13,864 nt of DNA from Clostridiales bacterium. GTDB lineage: Bacteria > Bacillota > Clostridia > Lachnospirales > Lachnospiraceae. Shown in pieces: positions 6,842-13,041 of this stretch; within the stretch, counting starts at the first letter, position 1; each line of letters begins with the position of its first letter. The stretch spans positions 1 to 13,864 of the forward strand of contig JAAZDA010000378.1 in assembly GCA_012512995.1 (NCBI GenBank). Direction: 5' to 3'. The notes beneath the pieces were generated by a model. That model saw nothing but the letters and a program-made list of their open reading frames with translations, ran no database searches and had not been told where the DNA came from. The position numbers and the translations under genes were made by a program.

Positions 6842-8452
6842 ATGGGCATGGATAAAAAGGCCGCGAAAGAGCTGATAGAGAATGGCGGGGCTATCCTCGG
6901 CATAGAATTCGGTTCAACGCGTATAAAGGGAGTCCTTATCGGATTGGATAATTCACCGATAGCGCAGGGCGACCATGAATGGGAGAACAGGATAGATAAC
7001 GGAATCTGGACATATACTATGGATGACGTATGGACAGGCCTCCGCGACTGTTATGCTGATCTTGTGAGAAATGTTCAGGAGGAATACGGCGTTAAGCTTA
7101 CTAAACTCGGTGCCATTGGAATAAGTGCCATGATGCATGGGTATCTGGCATTTAATGAGAAGGGAGAGCTTCTTGTTCCGTTCCGCACATGGAGGAATAC
7201 TATTACTGAAGAGGCGTCAGAGAAACTGACAGAACTCTTTGGATATCACGTTCCGCAGCGCTGGAGCATAGCGCATCTCTACCAGGCAATCCTGAATAAA
7301 GAACCGCATGTCAAAGATGTGAGATTCTTCACGACACTCTCCGGCTATGTTCACTGGAACCTCACAGGTGAGAAAGTCCTCGGCGTCGGCGACGCTTCGG
7401 GAATGTTCCCAATCGATTCTTCTACAGCAGATTTTAACAGGAAGATGGTCGTTCAGTTCGATGAAAAGATCGAGCCGTATTCGTTCCCGTGGAAGCTCGA
7501 AGAAATACTGCCGAAGTCACTTAAGGCCGGCGATGATGCCGGAAGACTTACCGAAGAAGGTGCAAAACTTCTTGATCCCACCGGGAATCTGGAAGCTGGC
7601 TGTCCGCTCTGCCCTCCTGAGGGGGACGCAGGAACCGGAATGGCTGCGACGAATTCAGTCGCAAGAAGAACAGGAAACGTGTCGGCAGGCACATCGGTGT
7701 TCTCGATGGTAGTGCTCGAGAAGCCGCTTGGCAAAGTGTACCCGGAGCTTGATCTTGTCACCACACCTTCAGGCGATGAAGTTGCAATGGTACATTGCAA
7801 CAACTGCACTTCAGATCTGAACGCATGGGTCAATATTTTTGACGAATTCTGTTCACTTATGGACATAAAGGCAGACAAGGGCGAGCTCTATGGCAGGCTT
7901 TATAAGAACGCCATGACTGGTGATGCTGACTGCGGCGGACTCCTTGCGTACAACTTCTTCTCAGGAGAACCGGTCGCCGGTATAATGGACCAGGCCGGGG
8001 CACCCATGGTGACAAGGACCGCGAAGAGCAACTTTACTCTTGCCAATCTTATGAGAGCCAATCTTTATTCAGCATTTGGCACTTTGAAACTGGGAAACGA
8101 TATCCTTATGAAACAGGAGCACGTCGCTGTGGACAGACTTATGGGACACGGCGGAATATTCAAAACAAAAGGTGTCGCGCAGAATATTCTCGCAGCCGCG
8201 ATGGATGCGCCCGTGACTGTTATGGAAACGGCCGGTGAAGGCGGAGCATGGGGAATTGCGCTGCTCGCTTCTTACCTTGTGAATAAGGACGGTATGACAC
8301 TTGAGGATTGGCTGAATAAGGATGTCTTCGGCGGCAATAAGGGCACAACGGTAGATCCGGATCCGGACTGCGTCAAAGGTTTTGACGAATTTGCAGAGAG
8401 ATACCGCAGGGGATTGCCTGCAGAAAAAGCAGCGATAGATGCGCTTGCCTGA
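6842..8452 (+). CDS. FGGY-family carbohydrate kinase, probable ribulokinase-type
   Basis: Cytoplasmic ATP-dependent sugar kinase, 536 residues. The N-terminal phosphate-binding motif is GIEFGSTRIK (20-29). The centre contains GVGDASGMFPID, GDAGTGMAATNSVA and GNVSAGTSVFS. The C-terminal adenosine region contains MGHGGIFKTKG and ETAGEGGAWGIALLASYL. AraD directly downstream makes L-ribulose the most likely substrate, so this may be the non-classical AraB seen in clostridial arabinose clusters. That is a context argument: FGGY kinases change substrate easily, and xylulokinase or another pentulose kinase remains possible. The start ATG has AGGAGGT (6829-6835) six bases upstream; an out-of-frame ATG at 6837 is ignored. 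Only 67 bases separate it from the nuclease gene, without a convincing terminator or promoter. Confidence 0.88.
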   Translation: MGMDKKAAKELIENGGAILGIEFGSTRIKGVLIGLDNSPIAQGDHEWENRIDNGIWTYTMDDVWTGLRDCYADLVRNVQEEYGVKLTKLGAIGISAMMHGYLAFNEKGELLVPFRTWRNTITEEASEKLTELFGYHVPQRWSIAHLYQAILNKEPHVKDVRFFTTLSGYVHWNLTGEKVLGVGDASGMFPIDSSTADFNRKMVVQFDEKIEPYSFPWKLEEILPKSLKAGDDAGRLTEEGAKLLDPTGNLEAGCPLCPPEGDAGTGMAATNSVARRTGNVSAGTSVFSMVVLEKPLGKVYPELDLVTTPSGDEVAMVHCNNCTSDLNAWVNIFDEFCSLMDIKADKGELYGRLYKNAMTGDADCGGLLAYNFFSGEPVAGIMDQAGAPMVTRTAKSNFTLANLMRANLYSAFGTLKLGNDILMKQEHVAVDRLMGHGGIFKTKGVAQNILAAAMDAPVTVMETAGEGGAWGIALLASYLVNKDGMTLEDWLNKDVFGGNKGTTVDPDPDCVKGFDEFAERYRRGLPAEKAAIDALA

Positions 8453-8538
8453 CAGAGTATTCCGCCCCTCAACGCAATGGGGATGGTCACGGTAATGAAA
8501 TAGCATTTACTAAGATATTTACGCGGAGGAGAGAATCA

Positions 8539-9252
8539 ATGCTTGAAGAATTGAAGAGGACTGTATATGAAGCAAATATGCTGCTTCCGAAATACGGTCT
8601 CGTCACATTTACCTGGGGCAATGTCAGCGGCTATGATAAGGAAAGCAAACTTTTTGCCATAAAGCCGAGTGGAGTTCCCTATGAAGAACTTGAACCCGAT
8701 GATATAGTTATAGTCGACCTTAATGGAAAAGTCGTTGAGGGAAAACTTAATCCATCATCAGATACGCCCACTCACGTGGAACTTTATAAGGCGTGGGTGA
8801 AGGAAGGCAAGAACATTGGCGGCATCGTCCATACTCATTCATCGTACGCGACGAGCTGGGCTCAGTCAGGACGCAGTATTCCATGCTATGGCACAACGCA
8901 TGCAGATTACTATTATGGCGAGATCCCGTGTCTGCGCTGCCTCAATAAGGATGAGATCGAGGATGCTTATGAGGAGAACACCGGACACCTCATCGTCAAT
9001 GAATTTGCCGCGATGGGCAAGAATCCTGACGCTGTACCGGCGGTCCTGTGCAAGAACCACGGCCCGTTCGCGTGGGGCAAGGATCCGATAGATGCTGTCC
9101 ACAGTGCGGTCGTTCTCGAAGAAGTCTCAAAGATGGCGTTCCGCTGCGAACTCATAAATCCTAAGGTCCAGCCGGCGCCGCAAGTGCTGCAGGACAAGCA
9201 TTATTTCAGAAAACATGGCGCAAACGCGTATTACGGACAGGCAAAACACTGA
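8539..9252 (+). CDS. araD: L-ribulose-5-phosphate 4-epimerase
   Basis: Class II aldolase-like zinc enzyme converting L-ribulose 5-phosphate to D-xylulose 5-phosphate, the last specific step of L-arabinose breakdown. The 237-residue length and near-continuous match to E. coli AraD (from memory) support the call. WGNVS and KPSG bind the phosphate. SSDTPTH holds Asp75. IVHTHS gives metal ligands His98 and His100, and KNHGPFAWG gives His174. GTTHADYYYG holds the catalytic Asp123, and the C-terminal KHYFRKHGANAYYGQ has the conserved tyrosine. A close ribosome binding site (GGAGGAG) precedes the ATG. UlaF/SgbE-type epimerases are near relatives, but the overall sequence is closest to AraD. The gene is followed by a long structured intergenic region. 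Confidence 0.95.
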   Translation: MLEELKRTVYEANMLLPKYGLVTFTWGNVSGYDKESKLFAIKPSGVPYEELEPDDIVIVDLNGKVVEGKLNPSSDTPTHVELYKAWVKEGKNIGGIVHTHSSYATSWAQSGRSIPCYGTTHADYYYGEIPCLRCLNKDEIEDAYEENTGHLIVNEFAAMGKNPDAVPAVLCKNHGPFAWGKDPIDAVHSAVVLEEVSKMAFRCELINPKVQPAPQVLQDKHYFRKHGANAYYGQAKH

Positions 9253-9267
9253 TACCGCAGGAGGTCA

Positions 9268-9300
9268 ATGTCAGTGAAAACGCTGATGCGTTTCCGCTGA
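9268..9300 (+). other. Possible 10-codon leader peptide ORF
   Basis: ATG at 9268 opens a 10-residue frame (MSVKTLMRFR, stop TGA 9298-9300) directly after a perfect AGGAGG (9259-9264). The ATG is only three bases from the Shine-Dalgarno, which is short; an in-frame GTG at 9274 would have nine. The frame coincides almost exactly with the first hairpin of this leader, so ribosome occupancy could compete with folding. It may equally be a vestigial ribosome binding site. No regulatory codon bias is evident in the peptide. Confidence 0.3.
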
Positions 9301-9386
9301 CATAGCAGGTCTGCAATGCGACAACGGAGCGGTCGCTTTGCGGCCTGCGGATCACAGATGAGAAATCGCATTCGCAATTTCTCATC
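9269..9386 (+). promoter_or_regulatory. Three consecutive hairpins in the araD-transketolase intergenic region
   Basis: The 172-base gap is packed with secondary structure. Hairpin 1 pairs 9269-9282 with 9289-9302 (13 of 14 positions, including one G-U). Hairpin 2 pairs 9305-9322 with 9332-9348 (one bulge, one mismatch). Hairpin 3 pairs 9357-9366 with 9377-9386 (perfect 10 bp). None ends in a T-tract, so simple termination is unlikely. They may be a structured leader, an mRNA processing or stability element, or a small RNA. I do not recognise any known riboswitch. The transketolase ribosome binding site lies 29 bases beyond hairpin 3. Confidence 0.6.
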
Positions 9387-9424
9387 GTGGCCGTCGCTCT
9401 AATAATGCTCCGGCAGGAGGAAAA

Positions 9425-10267
9425 ATGACAGATCTTGAACTTAAGAAAATAGCGAATGAAGTAAGGAAGGGAATAGTTACGGCAGTTTATTCCGCACAGA
9501 GCGGACATCCGGGCGGGTCATTATCTGCAGCGGATATTTTCACGTATCTGTATTTTGAAGAAATGAATATTGATCCTGAGGAACCAAAGAAGGATGATCG
9601 CGATCGTTTTGTTCTGTCCAAGGGGCACACGGCACCCGGTCTGTATTCGACAATGGCAAACCGTGGGTATTTTCCTGTTGAAGAGCTTAAGACTCTCAGG
9701 AAACTGGGATCACGTCTTCAGGGACACCCGTCAATGCAGTATCTCCCCGGAATCGATATGAGCAGCGGCTCACTGGGTCAGGGAATTGCAGCAGCATGCG
9801 GAATGGCACTTGGAGCAAAGATCGACAACAAGGATTTCAGAGTCTATACACTGCTCGGAGATGGTGAGTGCGAAGAGGGCGAAGTCTGGGAAGCATCCAT
9901 GTTTGCCGGAGCCAAGAAGCTCGATAATCTCGTTGTTATCGTCGACAACAATAACCTTCAGATCGACGGACCTATTACCGAAGTAAACAACCCGTATCCT
10001 CTTGATAAGAAATTTGAAGCATTCAATTTTCACGTGATCAACATAAATGGCAATGATTTTGATGAGATCCGTGCGGCTTTCAAAGAAGCGCGTGAAACAA
10101 AGGGAATGCCCACAGCTATAATTGCTAAGACAACAAAGGGCAAGGGAGTCTCCTTTATGGAGAACGCAGTCGGCTGGCATGGCAAGGCACCTAATGACGA
10201 ACAGTATGCGGTCGCCATGGCGGATCTTGACAAGATATCCGACGATCTGAATAAGGAGGCTAACTAA
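9425..10267 (+). CDS. Transketolase, N-terminal (thiamine diphosphate-binding) subunit
   Basis: First half of a split transketolase, 280 residues. It binds the pyrophosphate end of thiamine diphosphate and Mg2+ through GDGECEEGEVWEA (from 145) to NNN (175-177), the classic GDG-to-NN motif. Other conserved points are SGHPGG (26-31), the LSKGHTAPGLY block (His68) and QGHPS (His101). The partner subunit starts two bases after the stop codon. Together they transfer two-carbon units among xylulose 5-phosphate, ribose 5-phosphate and erythrose 4-phosphate, consuming the product of the kinase and AraD upstream. Split transketolases are common in Clostridia and many archaea, so this is a family type and not a broken gene. 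AGGAGG lies four bases before the ATG. Confidence 0.95.
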   Translation: MTDLELKKIANEVRKGIVTAVYSAQSGHPGGSLSAADIFTYLYFEEMNIDPEEPKKDDRDRFVLSKGHTAPGLYSTMANRGYFPVEELKTLRKLGSRLQGHPSMQYLPGIDMSSGSLGQGIAAACGMALGAKIDNKDFRVYTLLGDGECEEGEVWEASMFAGAKKLDNLVVIVDNNNLQIDGPITEVNNPYPLDKKFEAFNFHVININGNDFDEIRAAFKEARETKGMPTAIIAKTTKGKGVSFMENAVGWHGKAPNDEQYAVAMADLDKISDDLNKEAN

Positions 10268-10268
10268 T

Positions 10269-11213
10269 ATGAGTGAAGAAGTAAAAAAGATCGCCACACG
10301 TGAAAGCTATGGTAATGCACTGGTAGAATATGCTGATCAGTACCCGGATCTGGTCGTGCTTGACGCGGATCTTGCGGGCGCTACAAAGACTGGGACTTTT
10401 AAGAAAGCTCATCCGGAACGCTTCTTCGACTGCGGCATAGCAGAATCTGACATGATGGGTATCGCGGCAGGTCTTTCCACTGTAGGAAAGATCCCGTTTG
10501 CAAGCACATTTGCGATGTTCGCATCAGGACGTGCCTTTGAGCAGGTCAGGAATTCAATTGCGTACCCGCATCTCAATGTCAAGATCGGTGCTACCCACGC
10601 AGGAATCAGCGTAGGCGAGGACGGAGCATCACACCAGGCACTTGAAGATCTCGCGCTTATGAGAATGCTGCCGGGAATGGTAGTAATGAATCCTGCTGAC
10701 GACATCGAGGCTAAGGCAGCTGTCAAGGCAGCGCTCGATTATGTCGGACCTGTTTACATAAGATTCGGAAGAGCGGCATGCCCCATCATCAACAAGCCGG
10801 ATTATGATTTCAAGATCGGCAAGGGAACTGTCCTTAAGGAAGGCAGGGATGTCACAATAATCGCTACAGGCATCTGTGTTTCTGCTTCACTCGAGGCCGC
10901 GGAGATGCTGAAGGCTGATGGAATTGATGCAGAAGTCATCAATATCTGCACGATAAAGCCCCTCGATGACGAACTTGTACTTGCATCAGCAAAGAAGACC
11001 GGAAAGGTCGTCACAGCTGAGGAAGCTTTTGTTGCAGGCGGTCTTGGCGGAGCTGTTGCAGAACTGCTTTCTGAGAAGCTTCCGACAAAGATGACACGCA
11101 TCGGCATCCATGATCGTTTTGGAGAATCCGGAACAGCGTCAGCTCTTATTGAGAAGTACGGACTCGACGGCAAGGGAATATATGCAAGCGTAAGAGACTT
11201 TGTAAAAGCCTGA
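10269..11213 (+). CDS. Transketolase, C-terminal subunit
   Basis: Second half of the split transketolase, 314 residues, with the pyrimidine-binding domain followed by the transketolase C-terminal domain. CGIAESDMMGIAAG contains the catalytic glutamate (Glu59) that activates the thiamine ring. The FASTFAMFASGRAFEQVR block and the histidine-bearing GATHAGISVGEDGASHQ region (about 108-123) follow. The C-terminal domain has the typical TGICVSASLEAAEML and GIHDRFGESG segments. AAGGAGG (10253-10259) lies within the end of the previous gene, nine bases from this ATG. Equal, coupled synthesis of both halves is expected. A hairpin follows the gene. Confidence 0.95.
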   Translation: MSEEVKKIATRESYGNALVEYADQYPDLVVLDADLAGATKTGTFKKAHPERFFDCGIAESDMMGIAAGLSTVGKIPFASTFAMFASGRAFEQVRNSIAYPHLNVKIGATHAGISVGEDGASHQALEDLALMRMLPGMVVMNPADDIEAKAAVKAALDYVGPVYIRFGRAACPIINKPDYDFKIGKGTVLKEGRDVTIIATGICVSASLEAAEMLKADGIDAEVINICTIKPLDDELVLASAKKTGKVVTAEEAFVAGGLGGAVAELLSEKLPTKMTRIGIHDRFGESGTASALIEKYGLDGKGIYASVRDFVKA

Positions 11214-11244
11214 AAGCTGCAATAATGCAAAGATGATAAGAATT

Positions 11245-11297
11245 GAAAGCCGATGGGTCAGCTGGCAGAGCGCCGGGATCATCGGCTTTCTTGATTT
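11245..11297 (+). terminator. Hairpin terminator candidate between transketolase and rpe
   Basis: A perfect 11-base inverted repeat, GAAAGCCGATG (11245-11255) with CATCGGCTTTC (11280-11290), encloses a 24-base loop that can itself pair GGC/GCC. It is followed by TTGATTT, a broken T-run. It sits 31 bases after the transketolase stop and before a separate promoter-like region for rpe, fitting an operon end. The loop length and the interrupted T-run make termination efficiency uncertain. The core is tRNA-like (see the overlapping entry). Confidence 0.6.
11249..11287 (+). pseudogene. Possible collapsed tRNA-Thr-like remnant (acceptor stem and D-arm only)
   Basis: GCCGATG (11249-11255) and CATCGGC (11280-11286) look like the two sides of a 7-base-pair tRNA acceptor stem, with T as the next base. 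Between them TCAGCTGGCAGAGCG is the standard bacterial tRNA D-loop and D-stem sequence. The anticodon arm and T-arm are absent, and the piece is 39 bases instead of about 73. One side of the D-stem is also imperfect (GGTC against GAGC). The acceptor sequence recalls clostridial tRNA-Thr from memory. It cannot be a working tRNA. It may be a deletion derivative reused as a terminator, or a coincidental resemblance. Confidence 0.4.
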
Positions 11298-11350
11298 CAC
11301 AGGTAAGCCGGGAGTGAACTGAAACTGATAATGTGTTACTATTATATGGC

Positions 11351-11378
11351 TTGTAAACGTTTGTTTACAGGCTATGCT
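11351..11378 (+). promoter_or_regulatory. Promoter and inverted repeat upstream of rpe
   Basis: TTGTAA (11351-11356) and TATGCT (11373-11378), 16 bases apart, make a plausible -35/-10 pair with a start near 11385, before the ribosome binding site AGAGG (11387-11391). The perfect dyad TGTAAAC (11352-11358) with GTTTACA (11363-11369), centre GTTT, overlaps the -35 and spacer, where a repressor would block transcription. The first half, TGTAAACGTT, also resembles half of a CcpA cre site. A second pairing, TTGTTT (11361) with TATAGA (11384), would start transcription too close to the gene. Confidence 0.45.
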
Positions 11379-11403
11379 ATATTTATAGAGGTTGGTAAAA
11401 CTC

Positions 11404-12081
11404 ATGATAATATTATCACCGTCAATTCTTGCGGCAGATTTCAACTGCCTTGGTAACGATATTAAAGAGACGGAAAAGGCCGGAGCCAGGTGGGTCCATC
11501 TTGATGTAATGGACGGAGATTTCGTCCCGTCGATTTCTTTTGGAATGCCACTTATAAAAAGCCTTAGAAAAAACAGTGATCTCTTTTTTGATGTGCATCT
11601 TATGGTCCGGGATCCGGAACGCTATGTAAGAACTTTCGCGGATTGCGGAGCTGATATCATAACGTTTCACCTCGAGGCCGCAAGTGACCCGGGTGCCGTA
11701 ATCGCGGCAATACGTGGTGAAGCCGGCAAGAAAGTCGGACTCGCAATCAAACCATCCACGCCGGTAGCTGAGGCACTTCCTTATCTTGACCGCATAGATA
11801 TGCTGCTTGTCATGACAGTGGAGCCTGGATTCGGCGGACAGAAGTATATTGAGGCATCCACTGCGAGGATACAGGAAGCAAGACGATATGTATCAGAGAG
11901 AAACCTTGATGTGGATATTGAAGTCGACGGTGGAATCACGAAGGATAATATAGATATGGTCCTCGATGCCGGCGCAAATGTTATAGTCGCGGGATCGGCA
12001 ATATATCATGGTGATATTGGTGCCAATACAAGGTATTTCATGGAGCGCGCAAGTGTTCACGAAGCAGCCGGTAATGAATGA
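11404..12081 (+). CDS. rpe: Ribulose-phosphate 3-epimerase
   Basis: TIM-barrel metalloenzyme interconverting D-ribulose 5-phosphate and D-xylulose 5-phosphate. From ATG 11404 it is 225 residues, close to the usual family length. It opens with the conserved SPSILAADF. Metal and catalytic residues are in HLDVMDG (His32, Asp34), DVHLM (His65) and EVDGGI (Asp175), with the phosphate-gripping EPGFGGQ loop (140-146). TTG 11392 in the same frame is rejected as a start because it lies directly against the AGAGG ribosome binding site. It appears to be the first gene of a transcript continuing into the methionine aminopeptidase gene 15 bases downstream. Its job complements AraD and transketolase, but the separate promoter suggests a housekeeping pentose-phosphate role. 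Confidence 0.95.
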   Translation: MIILSPSILAADFNCLGNDIKETEKAGARWVHLDVMDGDFVPSISFGMPLIKSLRKNSDLFFDVHLMVRDPERYVRTFADCGADIITFHLEAASDPGAVIAAIRGEAGKKVGLAIKPSTPVAEALPYLDRIDMLLVMTVEPGFGGQKYIEASTARIQEARRYVSERNLDVDIEVDGGITKDNIDMVLDAGANVIVAGSAIYHGDIGANTRYFMERASVHEAAGNE

Positions 12082-12096
12082 AAAGAGGAAGAAACA

Positions 12097-12981
12097 TTGA
12101 TAAGGTTTCAGCAGAAGATCGACCGCAATGCGCCGTGCTGGTGCGGAAGCGGGAAGAAGTACAAGAATTGCCACGAAGAATTTGACGAGAAGATCAGAAA
12201 ATTCGAACTCGAAGGCCACGTTGTGCCAGACAGGAGCATCATCAAAACACCCGCTCAGATACAGGGGATCCGCGACAGCGCAGTAATAAACATCGCAGTC
12301 CTGGATGAGATCGGAGAGAAGATCCATGAAGGAATGTCGACTCAGGAGATAGATGACATCGTCTACAACACGACAGTGAAAATGGGTGGAATTCCTGCAG
12401 ATCTCCACTACGAAGGTTTTCCAAAGAGCGTATGTACATCCATAAATGATCAGGTCTGCCACGGAATCCCGTCGGATAAAATCATACTGAAGGACGGAGA
12501 TATCGTAAATGTCGATTGTTCAACAATTCTTAATGGATTCTTCTCGGATTCATCACGAATGTACTGCATAGGAAATGTTTCGCCGGAGTGGAAGAAGCTT
12601 GTTGATGTCACTAAGGAATGCGTTGATATAGGCCTTGAGAATGTAAAGCCATGGACTCTTCTCGGCGACATGGGGAACGCGGTGAACCGGCACGCGATAG
12701 AAAACGGTTATTCTGTCGTCAGGGAGATTGGCGGGCATGGATGTGGACTCGAATTTCACGAGGATCCGTACGTAAGTTATGTATCCGCTCCGGGAACAGA
12801 AATGTTGATGGTACCGGGCATGGCGTTTACAATAGAACCGATGGTAAATATGGGAACAGCTGATATTTATCAGGACGAAAAAGACGGTTGGGGAATATAT
12901 ACGCAGGATGGCAAGCCATCCGCTCAGTGGGAAATACAGGTCCTTGTGACAGAGACGGGACACGAAGTTCTTGCTTATTAG
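12097..12981 (+). CDS. map: Methionine aminopeptidase, type I, with N-terminal SEC-C zinc motif
   Basis: Cytoplasmic enzyme removing the initiator methionine from new proteins. The 294-residue protein has an N-terminal SEC-C metal-binding motif, CWCGSGKKYKNCH (14-26), then a pita-bread peptidase fold. Dinuclear metal ligands are visible in family order: Asp140 (VNVD), Asp151 (FFSD), His214 (GGHGCG), Glu247 (TIEP) and Glu279 (AQWE). His122 in CHGIP matches the substrate-contacting histidine. The residue after Glu279 is Ile where many family members have His (AQxEHT); this position varies. The start is TTG 12097, preceded by AGAGGAAG about eight bases upstream, because it includes the full SEC-C motif. 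It is followed by methionyl-tRNA synthetase, a methionine-related partner. Confidence 0.93.
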   Translation: MIRFQQKIDRNAPCWCGSGKKYKNCHEEFDEKIRKFELEGHVVPDRSIIKTPAQIQGIRDSAVINIAVLDEIGEKIHEGMSTQEIDDIVYNTTVKMGGIPADLHYEGFPKSVCTSINDQVCHGIPSDKIILKDGDIVNVDCSTILNGFFSDSSRMYCIGNVSPEWKKLVDVTKECVDIGLENVKPWTLLGDMGNAVNRHAIENGYSVVREIGGHGCGLEFHEDPYVSYVSAPGTEMLMVPGMAFTIEPMVNMGTADIYQDEKDGWGIYTQDGKPSAQWEIQVLVTETGHEVLAY

Positions 12982-13041
12982 TTTTAATAAGTACGCCGGC
13001 AGGCAGCTTGAAGAATACAATATGGAATGGGGTAAGTGTCA

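Noticed and set aside
8465..8482. CCCC/GGGG mini-hairpin between the kinase and araD
   Set aside because: Only four base pairs with a 10-base loop and no T-run; not a credible terminator.
9425..11213. Transketolase in two frames as a frameshifted or broken gene
   Set aside because: The break falls at the known domain boundary, the second part has its own AAGGAGG and ATG, and split transketolases are normal in Clostridia.
11249..11287. A functional tRNA gene
   Set aside because: The anticodon arm and T-arm are absent and the length is about half that of a tRNA.
11893..12462. Antisense frame of 189 codons opposite rpe and map
   Set aside because: Shadow of two conserved genes on the + strand; no motif or regulatory signal.
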